DNA of 64,000 bases from Anaerolineae bacterium (GTDB lineage Bacteria > Chloroflexota > Anaerolineae > Aggregatilineales > Phototrophicaceae), in NCBI GenBank assembly GCA_022822305.1, contig JAJEBY010000003.1, positions 496,001-560,000 on the forward strand, given 5' to 3'. Shown piece after piece: positions 45,050 through 54,468 of the stretch. Positions within the stretch are counted from its first letter, which is position 1. Each line of letters opens with the position of its first letter. The notes under the pieces are model-generated. The model was not told the origin of the DNA. It did no database searches and was given only the letters and a program-made list of their open reading frames with translations. A program made the translations under genes and the position numbers.

Positions 45050-46723
45050 ATGTCTCAAACCAAACGCATGATTCAGCAACTCAGCGTCAACCTGCTCAAT
45101 ATGCAGCGCGGGCGCGTCAAAGCCATCGACTACGTGATGATTAGGGTGCCTAATTCATTCGCGCCGGTCCCGGCCGAGCGCAACTTCGTGCAGCGGCAGA
45201 TCCTGGGCGCGCCGCCGATGAGCTTGTTGGAATTCGTGGCGGCGCTGGATCGCATCGGCGACGATCCGCGTCCGCTGGGTGTGATCTTGTATCTTCGCGG
45301 CCTTTCCGCCAGCACAGCCGATTTGCAGACCATGCGCGACGCCGTCCTGCGCCTGCGCGAGAAAGGCAAACGCGCCCTGAGCTACGCGCCGGGTTATCGC
45401 ACGCTCGATTATTTCCTGGCCAGCGCCTGTGACGAGATCCTGCTGGCGCCGAGCGGCCTCTTGGAAACATCCGGGCTCTTCAGTCAGCAGGTCTTCATCA
45501 AAGAAGGCTTGGCGGCGGCGGGTCTGCAATTTGACGCCGTGGCCATCTCGCCCTACAAGGGCGCGGCCGATGCCCTGACCCGCAACGAACCGTCGGCGGA
45601 AGGACGCGAACAAACCAACTGGCTGCTCGATTCGGTATTCGACACTATCATCGATGGCATTGCCGCCACCCGCAAGATGAAAGCGGACGCGGTCGCGCGC
45701 ATGATCGACGGCGCCATTCACCTGAGCGAAGACGCGCTCGAACAAGGTTATGTCGATGGCATCATGAACGAAGAAGCCCTGATCAAATACCTTGGCGTCA
45801 ACAAAATCACGATGTGGGAAGAGGCCAATCAACAACTCTACCTGCCCGTCCGCGATTTCAGCGGGCGCTATGTGGCCCTGCTCTACGCCGGCGGCATGAT
45901 CGTCGACGGCGAGAGCGCCTCGCCCCCGAGCGATGTGCCGGCGCCAATTCCCTTCGTCGGCGGCGAACGCATGGGAGACATCACCGTCAATCAGCAGGTG
46001 CGCAATCTGATGAAAGATCCGGCTTGCGGCGCGCTGGTGTTGTATATCGACAGCGGCGGAGGTTCGGCATCGGCATCGGAATCGATGGCGTCGGCATTGA
46101 GCGAATTCGCCAAATCGCGGCCGCTGGTGGTTTATATGGGCGGCGTGGCGGCATCCGGCGGCTATTACATCGCCACACCCGCGCATTGGATCGTGGCGCA
46201 AGCGGGCACCATCACCGGCTCGATCGGCGTGATCATGGGCAAGCTGGTCAATAGCGACCTGCTCAAGAAACTGCGCTTCAATCCCGTCTCCTATTTGCGC
46301 GGGGACAACGCCGATCTGATCGCCGGCGACAATCCCTTCAGCGACGCGCAGCGCGAGCTGATCCGCGATAGCATCGAACACAAATACGAGCAGTTCCTGA
46401 CGCGCGTGGCCGATAGCAGAGAGCGCAGCGTCGCCGAAATTGACGCCATCGGCGGCGGACGCGTCTGGACCGGGCAGCAAGCGCTGGAGCGCGGCTTGAT
46501 CGATGAGATCGGCAATCTCCAGACGGCCGTCGACAAAGCGCGCGAATTGGCCAAACTGCCCGAGTCGGCGCCGTCCGTGCTGGTCCGCGATAAGGGCAAG
46601 CCCATCGGCGCGCAGCTGGCGGAGGCGAATCCGGCGGCGCTGGCGAAATATGTTGTCGAGAATGTCACCATGCTGACCGACCGCGCGCAGTACATCATGC
46701 CCTTTGATTGGCGGGTGAAGTAG
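45050..46723 (+). CDS. sppA: Signal peptide peptidase SppA-type serine protease (S49)
   Basis: 557 residues with two tandem S49 domains. The N-terminal domain carries the catalytic Lys170 (SPYKGAADALTR) and the C-terminal domain the nucleophile Ser369 (VAASGGYY). This is the long-form Ser-Lys dyad of the E. coli enzyme (Lys209/Ser409). ITGSIGVIMGK follows. SppA cuts leftover signal peptides in the membrane. Unlike E. coli SppA I see no N-terminal membrane helix, so it may be cytoplasmic or peripheral. Confidence 0.92.
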   Translation: MSQTKRMIQQLSVNLLNMQRGRVKAIDYVMIRVPNSFAPVPAERNFVQRQILGAPPMSLLEFVAALDRIGDDPRPLGVILYLRGLSASTADLQTMRDAVLRLREKGKRALSYAPGYRTLDYFLASACDEILLAPSGLLETSGLFSQQVFIKEGLAAAGLQFDAVAISPYKGAADALTRNEPSAEGREQTNWLLDSVFDTIIDGIAATRKMKADAVARMIDGAIHLSEDALEQGYVDGIMNEEALIKYLGVNKITMWEEANQQLYLPVRDFSGRYVALLYAGGMIVDGESASPPSDVPAPIPFVGGERMGDITVNQQVRNLMKDPACGALVLYIDSGGGSASASESMASALSEFAKSRPLVVYMGGVAASGGYYIATPAHWIVAQAGTITGSIGVIMGKLVNSDLLKKLRFNPVSYLRGDNADLIAGDNPFSDAQRELIRDSIEHKYEQFLTRVADSRERSVAEIDAIGGGRVWTGQQALERGLIDEIGNLQTAVDKARELAKLPESAPSVLVRDKGKPIGAQLAEANPAALAKYVVENVTMLTDRAQYIMPFDWRVK

Positions 46724-46727
46724 GACA

Positions 46728-47441
46728 TTAACCGGACAGCCGCGCGTAGGCAGATCGAATCTCCTCTGCCAATCTGTTAGGCTTCACTTCAAAACCGTCG
46801 AAATCATGAATGTTGTCGTCTCGAACATGGAGTTGACCCTCGCCCACGTTCCCGCGATGCTGTCCCTTAGAATAGTGTGGACTGGTTACGACTTCCTGCG
46901 ACGATAGAACCCAATAGCGAATAACATCTCGCCATACGGCAATCCATACAAATACATCGCACAGGTCACCCTTGATCTGCTGGAAATTCATCAAGAAGCG
47001 CTTCTCAGAATCTGACGCGAGCGCTTTTTCAGGCATTGACGCGGCTGAATTGAAATCTACCGCTCTTGATGACTTTATCTCAATTCGAATGCCATCTAAG
47101 AAAGCGTCGTACTCCCCTGATTGATAAGTTGAATCAAGATCTCTCGACGGCTTCCTAATCTCAGGAATAATTGACTTTATTTGCCCATAAGCCCACGTAT
47201 CTCCAAACCGTCGCGAAGTGAGATCAAATATATGCAAGAAACAGTTCCTCTCGATGTATCTATCCCTCAGACCATAGTAATGTTCTAACGTTAACGTGTC
47301 TAATCCAAGCAATGTAGATATAATGTACTCGTATTCGTTGAAAGGATATGCTGATTGAAGGGTCACCAATTTGACCCTGAATTCCTCTTCATTTGGCAGT
47401 TTTGACACAAGCATATCTAGTTCTTTCTTCAGATGCTCCAT
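46728..47441 (-). CDS. Type II restriction endonuclease, PD-(D/E)XK
   Basis: 237 residues, ATG 47441 right after the methyltransferase. The nuclease core is GEYDAFLDGIRIEIKSS: Asp112 and Glu121-x-Lys123 match the PD-(D/E)XK pattern. The rest is helical without a named family. It lies 6 bases downstream of the methyltransferase gene, so they are coexpressed. The pair is much more A/T-rich than all neighbours. The recognition site cannot be told from sequence alone. Confidence 0.8.
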   Translation of the reverse strand: MEHLKKELDMLVSKLPNEEEFRVKLVTLQSAYPFNEYEYIISTLLGLDTLTLEHYYGLRDRYIERNCFLHIFDLTSRRFGDTWAYGQIKSIIPEIRKPSRDLDSTYQSGEYDAFLDGIRIEIKSSRAVDFNSAASMPEKALASDSEKRFLMNFQQIKGDLCDVFVWIAVWRDVIRYWVLSSQEVVTSPHYSKGQHRGNVGEGQLHVRDDNIHDFDGFEVKPNRLAEEIRSAYARLSG

Positions 47442-47447
47442 GGTCCC

Positions 47448-48476
47448 TCACAGTAACGGGTTCTGTATGAGAACACTATTGTCTTCACTTGACTGATCGA
47501 TATCCGGATCATTTTCCTGAATTTCAAGGTTTTCAAGGTTTGCTTCGAATGGATTTCCATTCTGCCAACCAGTCCGCCCTGTAGCTCGAAAGTTTTCAAG
47601 ACGACGAATAGTGATTTCAGCAAATATAGGATCATAATCAACAGTGAAGCATTTTCTTTTGAGACCGTCACTTGCCAAAAGTGTTGTTCCAGAATGTGAA
47701 AAGAAATCTACAACTAGTTCACCTGGACGTGAACTTGCCATGATTATGCGTTCAATACTCTTTAGCGGTTTTTGCGCGTAGCACCCGCTTACGTTTTCTT
47801 CCATTCGATAGAATACTTGCTGGATATCGACCCATACGTTGCTGGCACGAATTGTTTCTGACTTGCTACGTTCTGTATTCTCCGTAACTTTTCCACCAAC
47901 CCTTTTATAATATCCCTTGAGAATTTTGGGAATGTCAGTGTACTCCACATTGAAAGACGGAGAACCTTTAGTGTAATAGAGCAACTCCTGTCTCACAGCC
48001 ATCCAATTCTTTTGAGTGCCATAGCCCCGTTGATTCCTCATCGTTATGAAGCTTCTCGGACTGAACCTCTGCCCGCGCATCATAATCATGAAGTCTGGTA
48101 AAGGCTGGAAACCGTTGTTCTGATCAGCACCGATCCAAACATACAGAGACGCGTCTTGCGCCAGCATTCTGTAAGTTAACGCAATCCATCGCTGGCACCA
48201 TTCAACAAATTCTGATACATGCTTAACTTCGAAGGCGGCAACATTGTAAGGCGGATCATGTATGGCCAGTGCAGCGCGTTCTATACCCATCAATTCAGCA
48301 ATCGCGGCCGAATCCGTAGCATCAATACAGCCGACACGATGACCACAAACTTTATCTTCCCAAATGTCGCCCGGTTGGAGTCGACAATAAGGAAGCAACT
48401 GCTCTCTAATTTCGGACGAATTATCTAATCGCGGGAGTGGATTATTTTTCATTCTATTAGTGATTGAATTGGGCAT
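47448..48476 (-). CDS. DNA adenine/cytosine amino-methyltransferase (type II, beta class)
   Basis: 342 residues. Motif IV DPPY (74-77) precedes motif I DFFSHSGTT (257-265), the beta-class order of N6-adenine or N4-cytosine methyltransferases. The pattern 'RLENFRATGRTGWQNGNPF' near the C-terminus is common in related site-specific enzymes. It protects sites cut by the adjacent endonuclease. Low G+C content and rare codons for this genome indicate horizontal transfer. Confidence 0.92.
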   Translation of the reverse strand: MPNSITNRMKNNPLPRLDNSSEIREQLLPYCRLQPGDIWEDKVCGHRVGCIDATDSAAIAELMGIERAALAIHDPPYNVAAFEVKHVSEFVEWCQRWIALTYRMLAQDASLYVWIGADQNNGFQPLPDFMIMMRGQRFSPRSFITMRNQRGYGTQKNWMAVRQELLYYTKGSPSFNVEYTDIPKILKGYYKRVGGKVTENTERSKSETIRASNVWVDIQQVFYRMEENVSGCYAQKPLKSIERIIMASSRPGELVVDFFSHSGTTLLASDGLKRKCFTVDYDPIFAEITIRRLENFRATGRTGWQNGNPFEANLENLEIQENDPDIDQSSEDNSVLIQNPLL

Positions 48477-48579
48477 TCAGTTTCCACATTATTCTTGATT
48501 TTGCCTGTTTGGGCAATATGCGTTGCGCTACAATCGCGCCACTCTCATGTATCTAACCCAAGCTAAAAGGACAACCTCG

Positions 48580-50379
48580 ATGACAACCGTACCCGCACGC
48601 GCAGACGTCCCCGTCGAAGCCACCTGGAATCACGAATCCGTCTTCCCCTCCTTCGCCGCCTGGCGCGAGGAATATCAAGCCGTCAGCGCCGCGCTCGGCG
48701 ACATTGACGCCTACAAAGGCACGCTGTCGGATAACCCGGCTCGCCTGGCGGCATGGTTCGACCTGCGCTCGTCCATCGGACGCCGCGTCTGGACCCTCTA
48801 CTTCTACCCGGCCATGTGGCAAGCCTGCGATGGCAAGCACGAGGAGATCAAAGGCATGCTGGGCCAAGCGCAGGGCCTGGCCGGGCAATTCATGGCAGCC
48901 GTTTCCTTTGATGATCCCGAGCTGCTGGCGATGGACGAAGACGCCTTGCTGGCGTGGGTCAGCCAAGAAGACAATCTGGAACAATACCAGCACGCCATCG
49001 ACAACCTCCTGCGGACCAAGCGGCATGTGCTGTCAGCTGAGGTCGAGGCGGTGCTGGGACTGCTGTCGGATCCGCTGGGTCGAGTCGAAAGCATCCGCGG
49101 CGCCCTGACCGATATGGATATGAGCTTCGCGCCGGCGGTCAATAGCGCGGGGGAAGAATTGCCGCTGGTGCAAAGCACGCGCGACAAGCTGCTGTCGTCG
49201 GTAGACCGCGAAGCGCGCAAGACCGCCTGGACCAACTATGCCGACAGCTTCCTCAAATACGGCAATACGCTGGCCACGACTTACCTGGCGTCGGTCAAGC
49301 GCAACGTGGTGATGGCGCGGTTGCGCGGATACGACAGCGCGCTGCATTCCAAACTGGCGCCAAACAACATCCCGGTCGAGGTCTTCCACAATCTGATCGA
49401 TACCTACAAACGGCATATCCCCACCTGGCAGCGCTATTGGGATGTGCGCCGGCGCGCGCTCGGCTGCGAGACCATTCATCCCTGGGACTTGTGGGCGCCG
49501 CTGACAACAAACGACCCCGAGTTGACCTTCGCGGAGGCGGTGGAGATGATCGCCGCCGGCATGGCGCCCTTGGGCGATGATTATGTGAGTACGCTGCGGC
49601 GCGGCTGCTTGCAGGAGCGTTGGGTGGATTACGCCATCAACGACGGCAAATCCGAGGGCGCTTTCTCTTTCGGCGCCTACGACAGCCATCCCTTCATCAT
49701 GATGAGCTTCGACGGCAACTTGAGCTCGATGGGCACTTTGGCGCACGAGCTTGGGCACTCCATGCACAGCTACTACACGCGCGCGCATCAGCCCTTCCAC
49801 TACAGCCATTATTCGATGTTCGTGGCCGAAGTCGCGTCCAATTTCAATCAAGCCATGGTGCGGGCGCATTTGTTCGCCGGCAACGACGACCGCGATTTCC
49901 AATTGGCGCTGATCCAGGAAGCCATGGACAACATCCACCGCTATTTCTTCATCATGCCGACGCTGGCGCGCTTCGAACTTGAGGTGCACAGCCGCATGGA
50001 GAATGATGAGCCGCTGACCCCGGATACGCTCAACGAGATCATGTCGGATTTCTATGCCGAGGGTTATGGCGAGACCATGACCGACGATCGCCGCCGCACC
50101 GGCATCACCTGGGCGCAATTCGGCCACCTCTACGAGCCGTTCTATACCTTCCAGTACGCCACCGGCATATCCGCGGCGCACGCCTTGGCCAACGCCATCC
50201 TGGCCGGCGACGATGCCGATGCCGTGCCGCGCTATCTGGCCTTCTTGCGCGCGGGCAGCGCTGCCTACCCCATCGACGCCTTGGCCGCGGCCGGCGTGAA
50301 TATGTCGACGCCCCAAGCGGTTGAGGAAACCTTCAAGGTGCTGGAGGGCCTGGTGGACCGGCTGGAGGGGTTGATTTAG
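48580..50379 (+). CDS. pepF: Oligoendopeptidase F-type metallopeptidase (M3)
   Basis: 599 residues from ATG 48580, AAGGA 8 bases upstream; 19 upstream codons are not needed. The zinc site HELGH is at 389-393 (TLAHELGHSMHSYY), with the third ligand Glu about 27 residues later (VAEVASNFNQA). It is a cytoplasmic enzyme that trims short peptides. Length is normal for PepF. The unknown pair at 50390 and 50877 follows 10 bases later on the same strand. Confidence 0.95.
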   Translation: MTTVPARADVPVEATWNHESVFPSFAAWREEYQAVSAALGDIDAYKGTLSDNPARLAAWFDLRSSIGRRVWTLYFYPAMWQACDGKHEEIKGMLGQAQGLAGQFMAAVSFDDPELLAMDEDALLAWVSQEDNLEQYQHAIDNLLRTKRHVLSAEVEAVLGLLSDPLGRVESIRGALTDMDMSFAPAVNSAGEELPLVQSTRDKLLSSVDREARKTAWTNYADSFLKYGNTLATTYLASVKRNVVMARLRGYDSALHSKLAPNNIPVEVFHNLIDTYKRHIPTWQRYWDVRRRALGCETIHPWDLWAPLTTNDPELTFAEAVEMIAAGMAPLGDDYVSTLRRGCLQERWVDYAINDGKSEGAFSFGAYDSHPFIMMSFDGNLSSMGTLAHELGHSMHSYYTRAHQPFHYSHYSMFVAEVASNFNQAMVRAHLFAGNDDRDFQLALIQEAMDNIHRYFFIMPTLARFELEVHSRMENDEPLTPDTLNEIMSDFYAEGYGETMTDDRRRTGITWAQFGHLYEPFYTFQYATGISAAHALANAILAGDDADAVPRYLAFLRAGSAAYPIDALAAAGVNMSTPQAVEETFKVLEGLVDRLEGLI

Positions 50380-50389
50380 CGGTGGGCTA

Positions 50390-50872
50390 ATGCAACTCGA
50401 CGGGACACAAATCAGCCGGGATAACGCCATTGCGATGGCAATTTATTCTGGCAATCAACTTTACGCTGAAGGCGATCAGCAGCACTATTGGGCGTTGACA
50501 CTTATCGTTTCCAACCTGTTTGAGTTGGTCGGCCAGGGCGAGACAAGCGTCGATCGATTTGTCGACGGTTTCGAGCGTATTGCGCCGCAGCTGGCAGTTG
50601 ATGAAACTGTGCACGGCCGGCAATTTGATTGCATCGCCCGAGCAATCAGGAACTGGATTGATCACGGGCTCGAGCTCAATAGACCGCAAGTGATTAACCG
50701 TAAAACACTAAAGTCGGTACGAATCGTCAGAGTTGGCTCTATAACCACAAAGATTGACCATGGCATTGGATTCCTCTATGATGTCGATAAGATCACGGAC
50801 ACGGAACACGCATTGCTTTTTTCACCATCGGTATTCTGGTCATTGGTCATGCAGTGGTATGAAAGGGGCTAG
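50390..50872 (+). CDS. Uncharacterised protein (first of a pair)
   Basis: 160 residues, start ATG 10 bases after the pepF stop. Soluble, mixed alpha/beta. It begins MQLDGTQISRDNAIAMAIYS, has a helical first half (LTLIVSNLFELVGQGETSVDRFVDGFERIAPQL), and ends with a beta-rich half containing IVRVGSITTKIDHGIGFLYDV. Slightly A/T-rich compared with pepF. The second gene follows 4 bases after its stop, with a good ribosome site. No family recognised. Confidence 0.65.
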   Translation: MQLDGTQISRDNAIAMAIYSGNQLYAEGDQQHYWALTLIVSNLFELVGQGETSVDRFVDGFERIAPQLAVDETVHGRQFDCIARAIRNWIDHGLELNRPQVINRKTLKSVRIVRVGSITTKIDHGIGFLYDVDKITDTEHALLFSPSVFWSLVMQWYERG

Positions 50873-50876
50873 TAAT

Positions 50877-51140
50877 ATGCGACCTAAGCAATATGTGTTA
50901 TATGAGCCCGGAGGACGGAAGATCCGTGGTTACGACAATGGTCAGCTAGTCGAAGCCCGCTATATTGAGGTCGTACCGACCGACACAAGATCGCCGGATC
51001 GCGATGTTTTCCTGCAGTTGCTAGGAGAAGTACAACGCGACGATCTTGAATACTGCCGCGTCGGATTCGTTGATGATAACGGAGTTGGAGCGTATTGTGG
51101 GGCGGTCGGCTTTCTGGATGGGACGGAAACCGTACCCTAA
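50877..51140 (+). CDS. Uncharacterised protein (second of a pair)
   Basis: 87 residues from ATG 50877, with AAGGGG 9 bases upstream; the open frame upstream overlaps the previous gene and is not used. It begins MRPKQYVLYEPGGRKIRGYDNG and has a beta-rich pattern (QLVEARYIEVVPTDT, YCRVGFVDDNGVGAYCGAVGF). Function unknown. The tight spacing suggests the two products act together. Confidence 0.6.
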   Translation: MRPKQYVLYEPGGRKIRGYDNGQLVEARYIEVVPTDTRSPDRDVFLQLLGEVQRDDLEYCRVGFVDDNGVGAYCGAVGFLDGTETVP

Positions 51141-51219
51141 GACCCCATCAAGAGGCAGCAACCGCGGACAATCTTAGGTACGGTACATGTCACAAACAAT
51201 GGAAATTGGTAAGACTGCT

Positions 51220-52257
51220 TCAGTTCCTTCGCGCAATTAGCCGCTCCTTGGCCTCGCTCGCCGGCGTGAAATTGGGATTGAAACTCAGCGCCGTGTTGTA
51301 ATTCTGCAGGGCCTTCTCCAGCTCGCCGCGTCCCTCGCGCGCCATGCCCAGGTAATACCAGGTTTCTTCCACGTAGTGGCCGCCGCCGTCGTTCTGATTC
51401 TGGCGCGCGATCGCGATCATGTCATCGTAGCGCCCGGTCTCATAATAGGCTTCGTAGGGTCCGAATTGATACCACATCATGCGCCAGGGCAGCCCCAGTG
51501 AAATGGCTTGATCGTAGGCTTGCGCCGCCACATCGTGCATGCCCAGATTGACGAAGTTCGTGCCCATATTGAACCAGGCGAAGGCGTCTTCCGGATTGGC
51601 GATGGCTTCGGCGCGCGCCATCTCCAGCGAGCGCGCGGAATTCTGCCATTCGTCCGCGTCCTCGCCCAGCAACTCAAGCAGCTCCGCTTCACGATTGAGC
51701 GTGTACAAGACGATATAGGTGTAATTGAAATGCTGCCAATACTCCGCGATGTCGTCGTAGCCGTATCGCGTATTGGGCCCGCGGAAGCTGTCCATGCTGT
51801 TGAATTCGTCCGAGGCGTCGTCGTATCCGCTCAGCAGCAGATAATGACCCATCCAGGTGTATGTCGGCGGCTCATAACCTTTTTCGATGATCACCGGAAA
51901 GTCGTTGACCATCAGCGTCTTGAGCAATTCGAGGGTGCCGCCGCTGCGCAGCAGACCATAGACGGGGATTTCGGGAATCTGGGTATTGACGAATTCGACC
52001 ATCTGCCAGGGACTGACATTCTTGTCTTCACCATTGGGTTTTAGCCAGTCGGCGGCGCGGTACTGGTCATCCTCGTAGCCGAAATGCGCCAGCGCGTTGG
52101 TAAGCGTGGCCGGCCCGCAGTTATTCCATCCCTGGAATTCCCCGCCCAGCGTATTCATGCGGAAGATCGCGGGCAAGCCTGTTTCGCTGTTTTGCGCGAG
52201 CGCCGCGCCGCTCAGCCCGAAAAGCAAAGTGGCGAGCAAGGTCCGAACCCAAATCAT
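51220..52257 (-). CDS. Secreted C39-like cysteine peptidase with TPR tail
   Basis: 345 residues. Signal peptide MIWVRTLLATLLFGLSGAALA. The C39-like papain fold follows with Cys47 (NCGPATL), His138 (MGHYLLLSGYDD) and Asp156 (NSMDSFRG). The C-terminal 150 residues contain two or three TPR-like units (DAFAWFNMGTNFVNLG; GHYVEETWYYLGMAREGRGELEKALQNY). It is a predicted extracytoplasmic peptidase or a non-proteolytic relative; the TPRs may bind a partner. Confidence 0.82.
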   Translation of the reverse strand: MIWVRTLLATLLFGLSGAALAQNSETGLPAIFRMNTLGGEFQGWNNCGPATLTNALAHFGYEDDQYRAADWLKPNGEDKNVSPWQMVEFVNTQIPEIPVYGLLRSGGTLELLKTLMVNDFPVIIEKGYEPPTYTWMGHYLLLSGYDDASDEFNSMDSFRGPNTRYGYDDIAEYWQHFNYTYIVLYTLNREAELLELLGEDADEWQNSARSLEMARAEAIANPEDAFAWFNMGTNFVNLGMHDVAAQAYDQAISLGLPWRMMWYQFGPYEAYYETGRYDDMIAIARQNQNDGGGHYVEETWYYLGMAREGRGELEKALQNYNTALSFNPNFTPASEAKERLIARRN

Positions 52258-52408
52258 GCCGCGCTGCCTCGTCCTTGGCCTGGATTACTCATTCATTATA
52301 CACGGATTCGACGTGGTCAATCTAACGCTTTCCTGACGCTTCAGCGCTACACAGAAGCAACGACAACTAACATCGGAATGGCGCGTAGCCGGCGCGACGC
52401 AGACGCCC

Positions 52409-53776
52409 TTAATCCCAGGCGTCTCTAATGTCTACGCGGATTTGATCGGCGCGGATGCCGCGTGAGAACTCGTGCGTTGGGGCCGGTTCTATGATCGGCT
52501 CATCTTCCCCGGCGGCCACCATGCGCTTGATCAATCGCGAGCGCAATACGTCACAGACCTCGCGATGAGACTCGTATCCCGCCAGATTGCGCAGCTGATA
52601 TGGATCGGCCAACAGGTCATAAAGCTCGGCTTCGAAATAAGCATCGCTGTCAGCATCTTTCCAGCCATCTTTGTCCGGAGCGGTAACGGCATACATCCAG
52701 CGCCGGCTGCGGATAGCGCGACCGACCTGGGATTCGCTGTATTGCACGAAGGCCTCCCCCGGCCAGGCGGCGCTCTCTCCGCGAACGAGCGGCAAAATCG
52801 AGCGTCCCTGCATCTGCGCGGGAACTTCAATGCCGGCCGCATCCAGCAGCGTCGGCGGCAGATCGATCAAGCTGACCATTTGAGACAAGCGTCCGCCGCC
52901 CGTGAACGGTCCCCCATAAAGCGCCGTCGGCACGCGTATCGAGGCATCGTGAGGAGAGCGCTTATACTCATCGTTGCGTGTCTTGAAGTGGCAACCGTGA
53001 TCGGAGGTGAAGAGGATGATGGTGTCTTCCAGCAAATTCAAGCTGATGAGCGCATCCGTCAGCCGTCCCAGCGCTTCGTCCAAGCGCTTGACCACCCCCA
53101 GATATCCCGAAAGATGCTGATGGCTCGAGCCGCCCAATGCCGCCAGATCGGGCGGAATCCAACGACCTCGATAGCGCTCGGCATACCCTACCGGCGCCGG
53201 ATAATCATCGCGATGGTTTTGATGGTGGGGTTCGAGGAAGGAAAGGAAGAGGAAGAACGGATTCGCCTGACGCTGATCGATGTACCGAATGGCGGCATCG
53301 GTTAGGGCATCGACGCGGTATCCCGGCAACTTCTGTTCCTCTCCAGCGCCGTCGTATATCACCGTGTCGTACGCATCGGAGGTGAATTCCAGCACATTGG
53401 ACGCCAGCCAATAGTCGTATCCGCCGCGCTGCTCCGGCGGGACGGGACCCGGACCCGAATCGGCCAGGTGCCACTTGCCGATATATGCGGAATCGTATCC
53501 GGCATCGCCAAAACAGTGAGCCAGCGTTCGGCTCTCCGGCGGCAGCGGGATACTATTTCGATAACATCCGGATGCGGTGGCGTAGAGACCAGTCTGCAGG
53601 CAGGAGCGCGCCGGTCCGCACACGGGCTGGCAAGTGAAGCCGTAATGGACATCCGTGCCCGCCCGCGCCAGATTATCAAAATTTGGCGTCAAATCGAGCG
53701 GATTGCCATGCACGCCCGTCGTGTCCCAGCGCTGCTGGTCGGTGAAGAAGACGATGACGTTTGGTTGCTTGCCCAT
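52409..53776 (-). CDS. Sulfatase (formylglycine-dependent arylsulfatase family)
   Basis: 455 residues from ATG 53776. The metal-binding N-terminus has Asp13-Gln14 (FFTDQQRWDTTG). The nucleophile motif CGPARSCLQTG has Cys53, which is matured to formylglycine. GKWHLAD and SDHGCHFKTRNDEYKRSPHDASIRVP are later family motifs. It hydrolyses sulfate or phosphonate esters, commonly of sulfated polysaccharides or choline sulfate. No signal peptide is obvious. It starts 7 bases after a coiled-coil membrane protein. No sulfatase-maturing enzyme is in the window. Confidence 0.9.
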   Translation of the reverse strand: MGKQPNVIVFFTDQQRWDTTGVHGNPLDLTPNFDNLARAGTDVHYGFTCQPVCGPARSCLQTGLYATASGCYRNSIPLPPESRTLAHCFGDAGYDSAYIGKWHLADSGPGPVPPEQRGGYDYWLASNVLEFTSDAYDTVIYDGAGEEQKLPGYRVDALTDAAIRYIDQRQANPFFLFLSFLEPHHQNHRDDYPAPVGYAERYRGRWIPPDLAALGGSSHQHLSGYLGVVKRLDEALGRLTDALISLNLLEDTIILFTSDHGCHFKTRNDEYKRSPHDASIRVPTALYGGPFTGGGRLSQMVSLIDLPPTLLDAAGIEVPAQMQGRSILPLVRGESAAWPGEAFVQYSESQVGRAIRSRRWMYAVTAPDKDGWKDADSDAYFEAELYDLLADPYQLRNLAGYESHREVCDVLRSRLIKRMVAAGEDEPIIEPAPTHEFSRGIRADQIRVDIRDAWD

Positions 53777-53783
53777 ATACGGT

Positions 53784-54290
53784 TCAGGACATTTGCCCGA
53801 CAATGAATGCAAAGGCCGCGATAATCACAGCGGCAAGGGCAATCGCTGTGCCGATGAGCCACATCAAAAAATGCCGCAGCCGTTTTTCTCCTGCAGTGTT
53901 GACCGCGTTGATTTTATCCTGCAAATCGGAGTGATTTTCGGCAATCTGCGATAGCAATTCAGAACGCGTCTCGCCAATCTGCGATTGCAATTCAGACCGC
54001 GTCTCGCCAATCTGCGACTGAAACTCAGCCCGTGTCTCAGTAATCTGCTCTTGCAAAGCGGAACGCGTACCGGCGATATCCGCTTGCAGCACGGTTTGCA
54101 CCTCGGTTGTTCGCGTCTCCAAACGCGCGATGTCGGCGCTTGTCGCCACGTGCGGCTCTTCCGCTTCACGAGCGCTTTCAATGCGCGAAACAAGCTGCTC
54201 AATCGCTCCGACGCGCTCCACGACGCGGGCATGCGAAATCTGCTCCAATGCCTCAATCCGCTGTGTTAAACTCGCGCTTTCTTCCGCCAT
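53784..54290 (-). CDS. Coiled-coil protein with a C-terminal membrane helix
   Basis: 168 residues. A long coiled coil (about 5-130) containing four 11-residue repeats of the type QIGETRSELQS, encoded by 33-base tandem DNA repeats (53947-54078). A C-terminal membrane anchor (FLMWLIGTAIALAAVIIAAFAFIVG) follows. This shape is shared by DUF1640/CCDC90-like proteins, named from memory. It precedes the sulfatase by 7 bases. Confidence 0.75.
   Translation of the reverse strand: MAEESASLTQRIEALEQISHARVVERVGAIEQLVSRIESAREAEEPHVATSADIARLETRTTEVQTVLQADIAGTRSALQEQITETRAEFQSQIGETRSELQSQIGETRSELLSQIAENHSDLQDKINAVNTAGEKRLRHFLMWLIGTAIALAAVIIAAFAFIVGQMS
53947..54078. repeat. 33-base tandem repeats inside the coiled-coil gene
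   Basis: Four units of 33 bases (53947-53979, 53980-54012, 54013-54045, 54046-54078), the first two nearly identical. They encode the 11-residue coiled-coil repeats. Confidence 0.8.
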
Positions 54291-54468
54291 GCTTCTCCGT
54301 CCTTGAGAACGCCGCTACCTTGTATCTGACTATACCGCGAACACAGTCTGCAATCAAGTTATCAGGAGACAGCGGTGCGCCATTTGAAACCTGTGCAACC
54401 GCTAGCGAAGAGCGACGATTTTCGCTAGACTGCGCGGACCGTGACATATTAGCGCGAGCGGACTACCA

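Noticed and set aside
45155..46480. A 441-codon minus-strand frame across sppA.
   Set aside because: Antisense shadow; the S49 motifs are on the plus strand.
49033..50430. A 465-codon minus-strand frame across pepF.
   Set aside because: Antisense shadow of pepF; composition heavy in His, Gln, Arg and no domain pattern.
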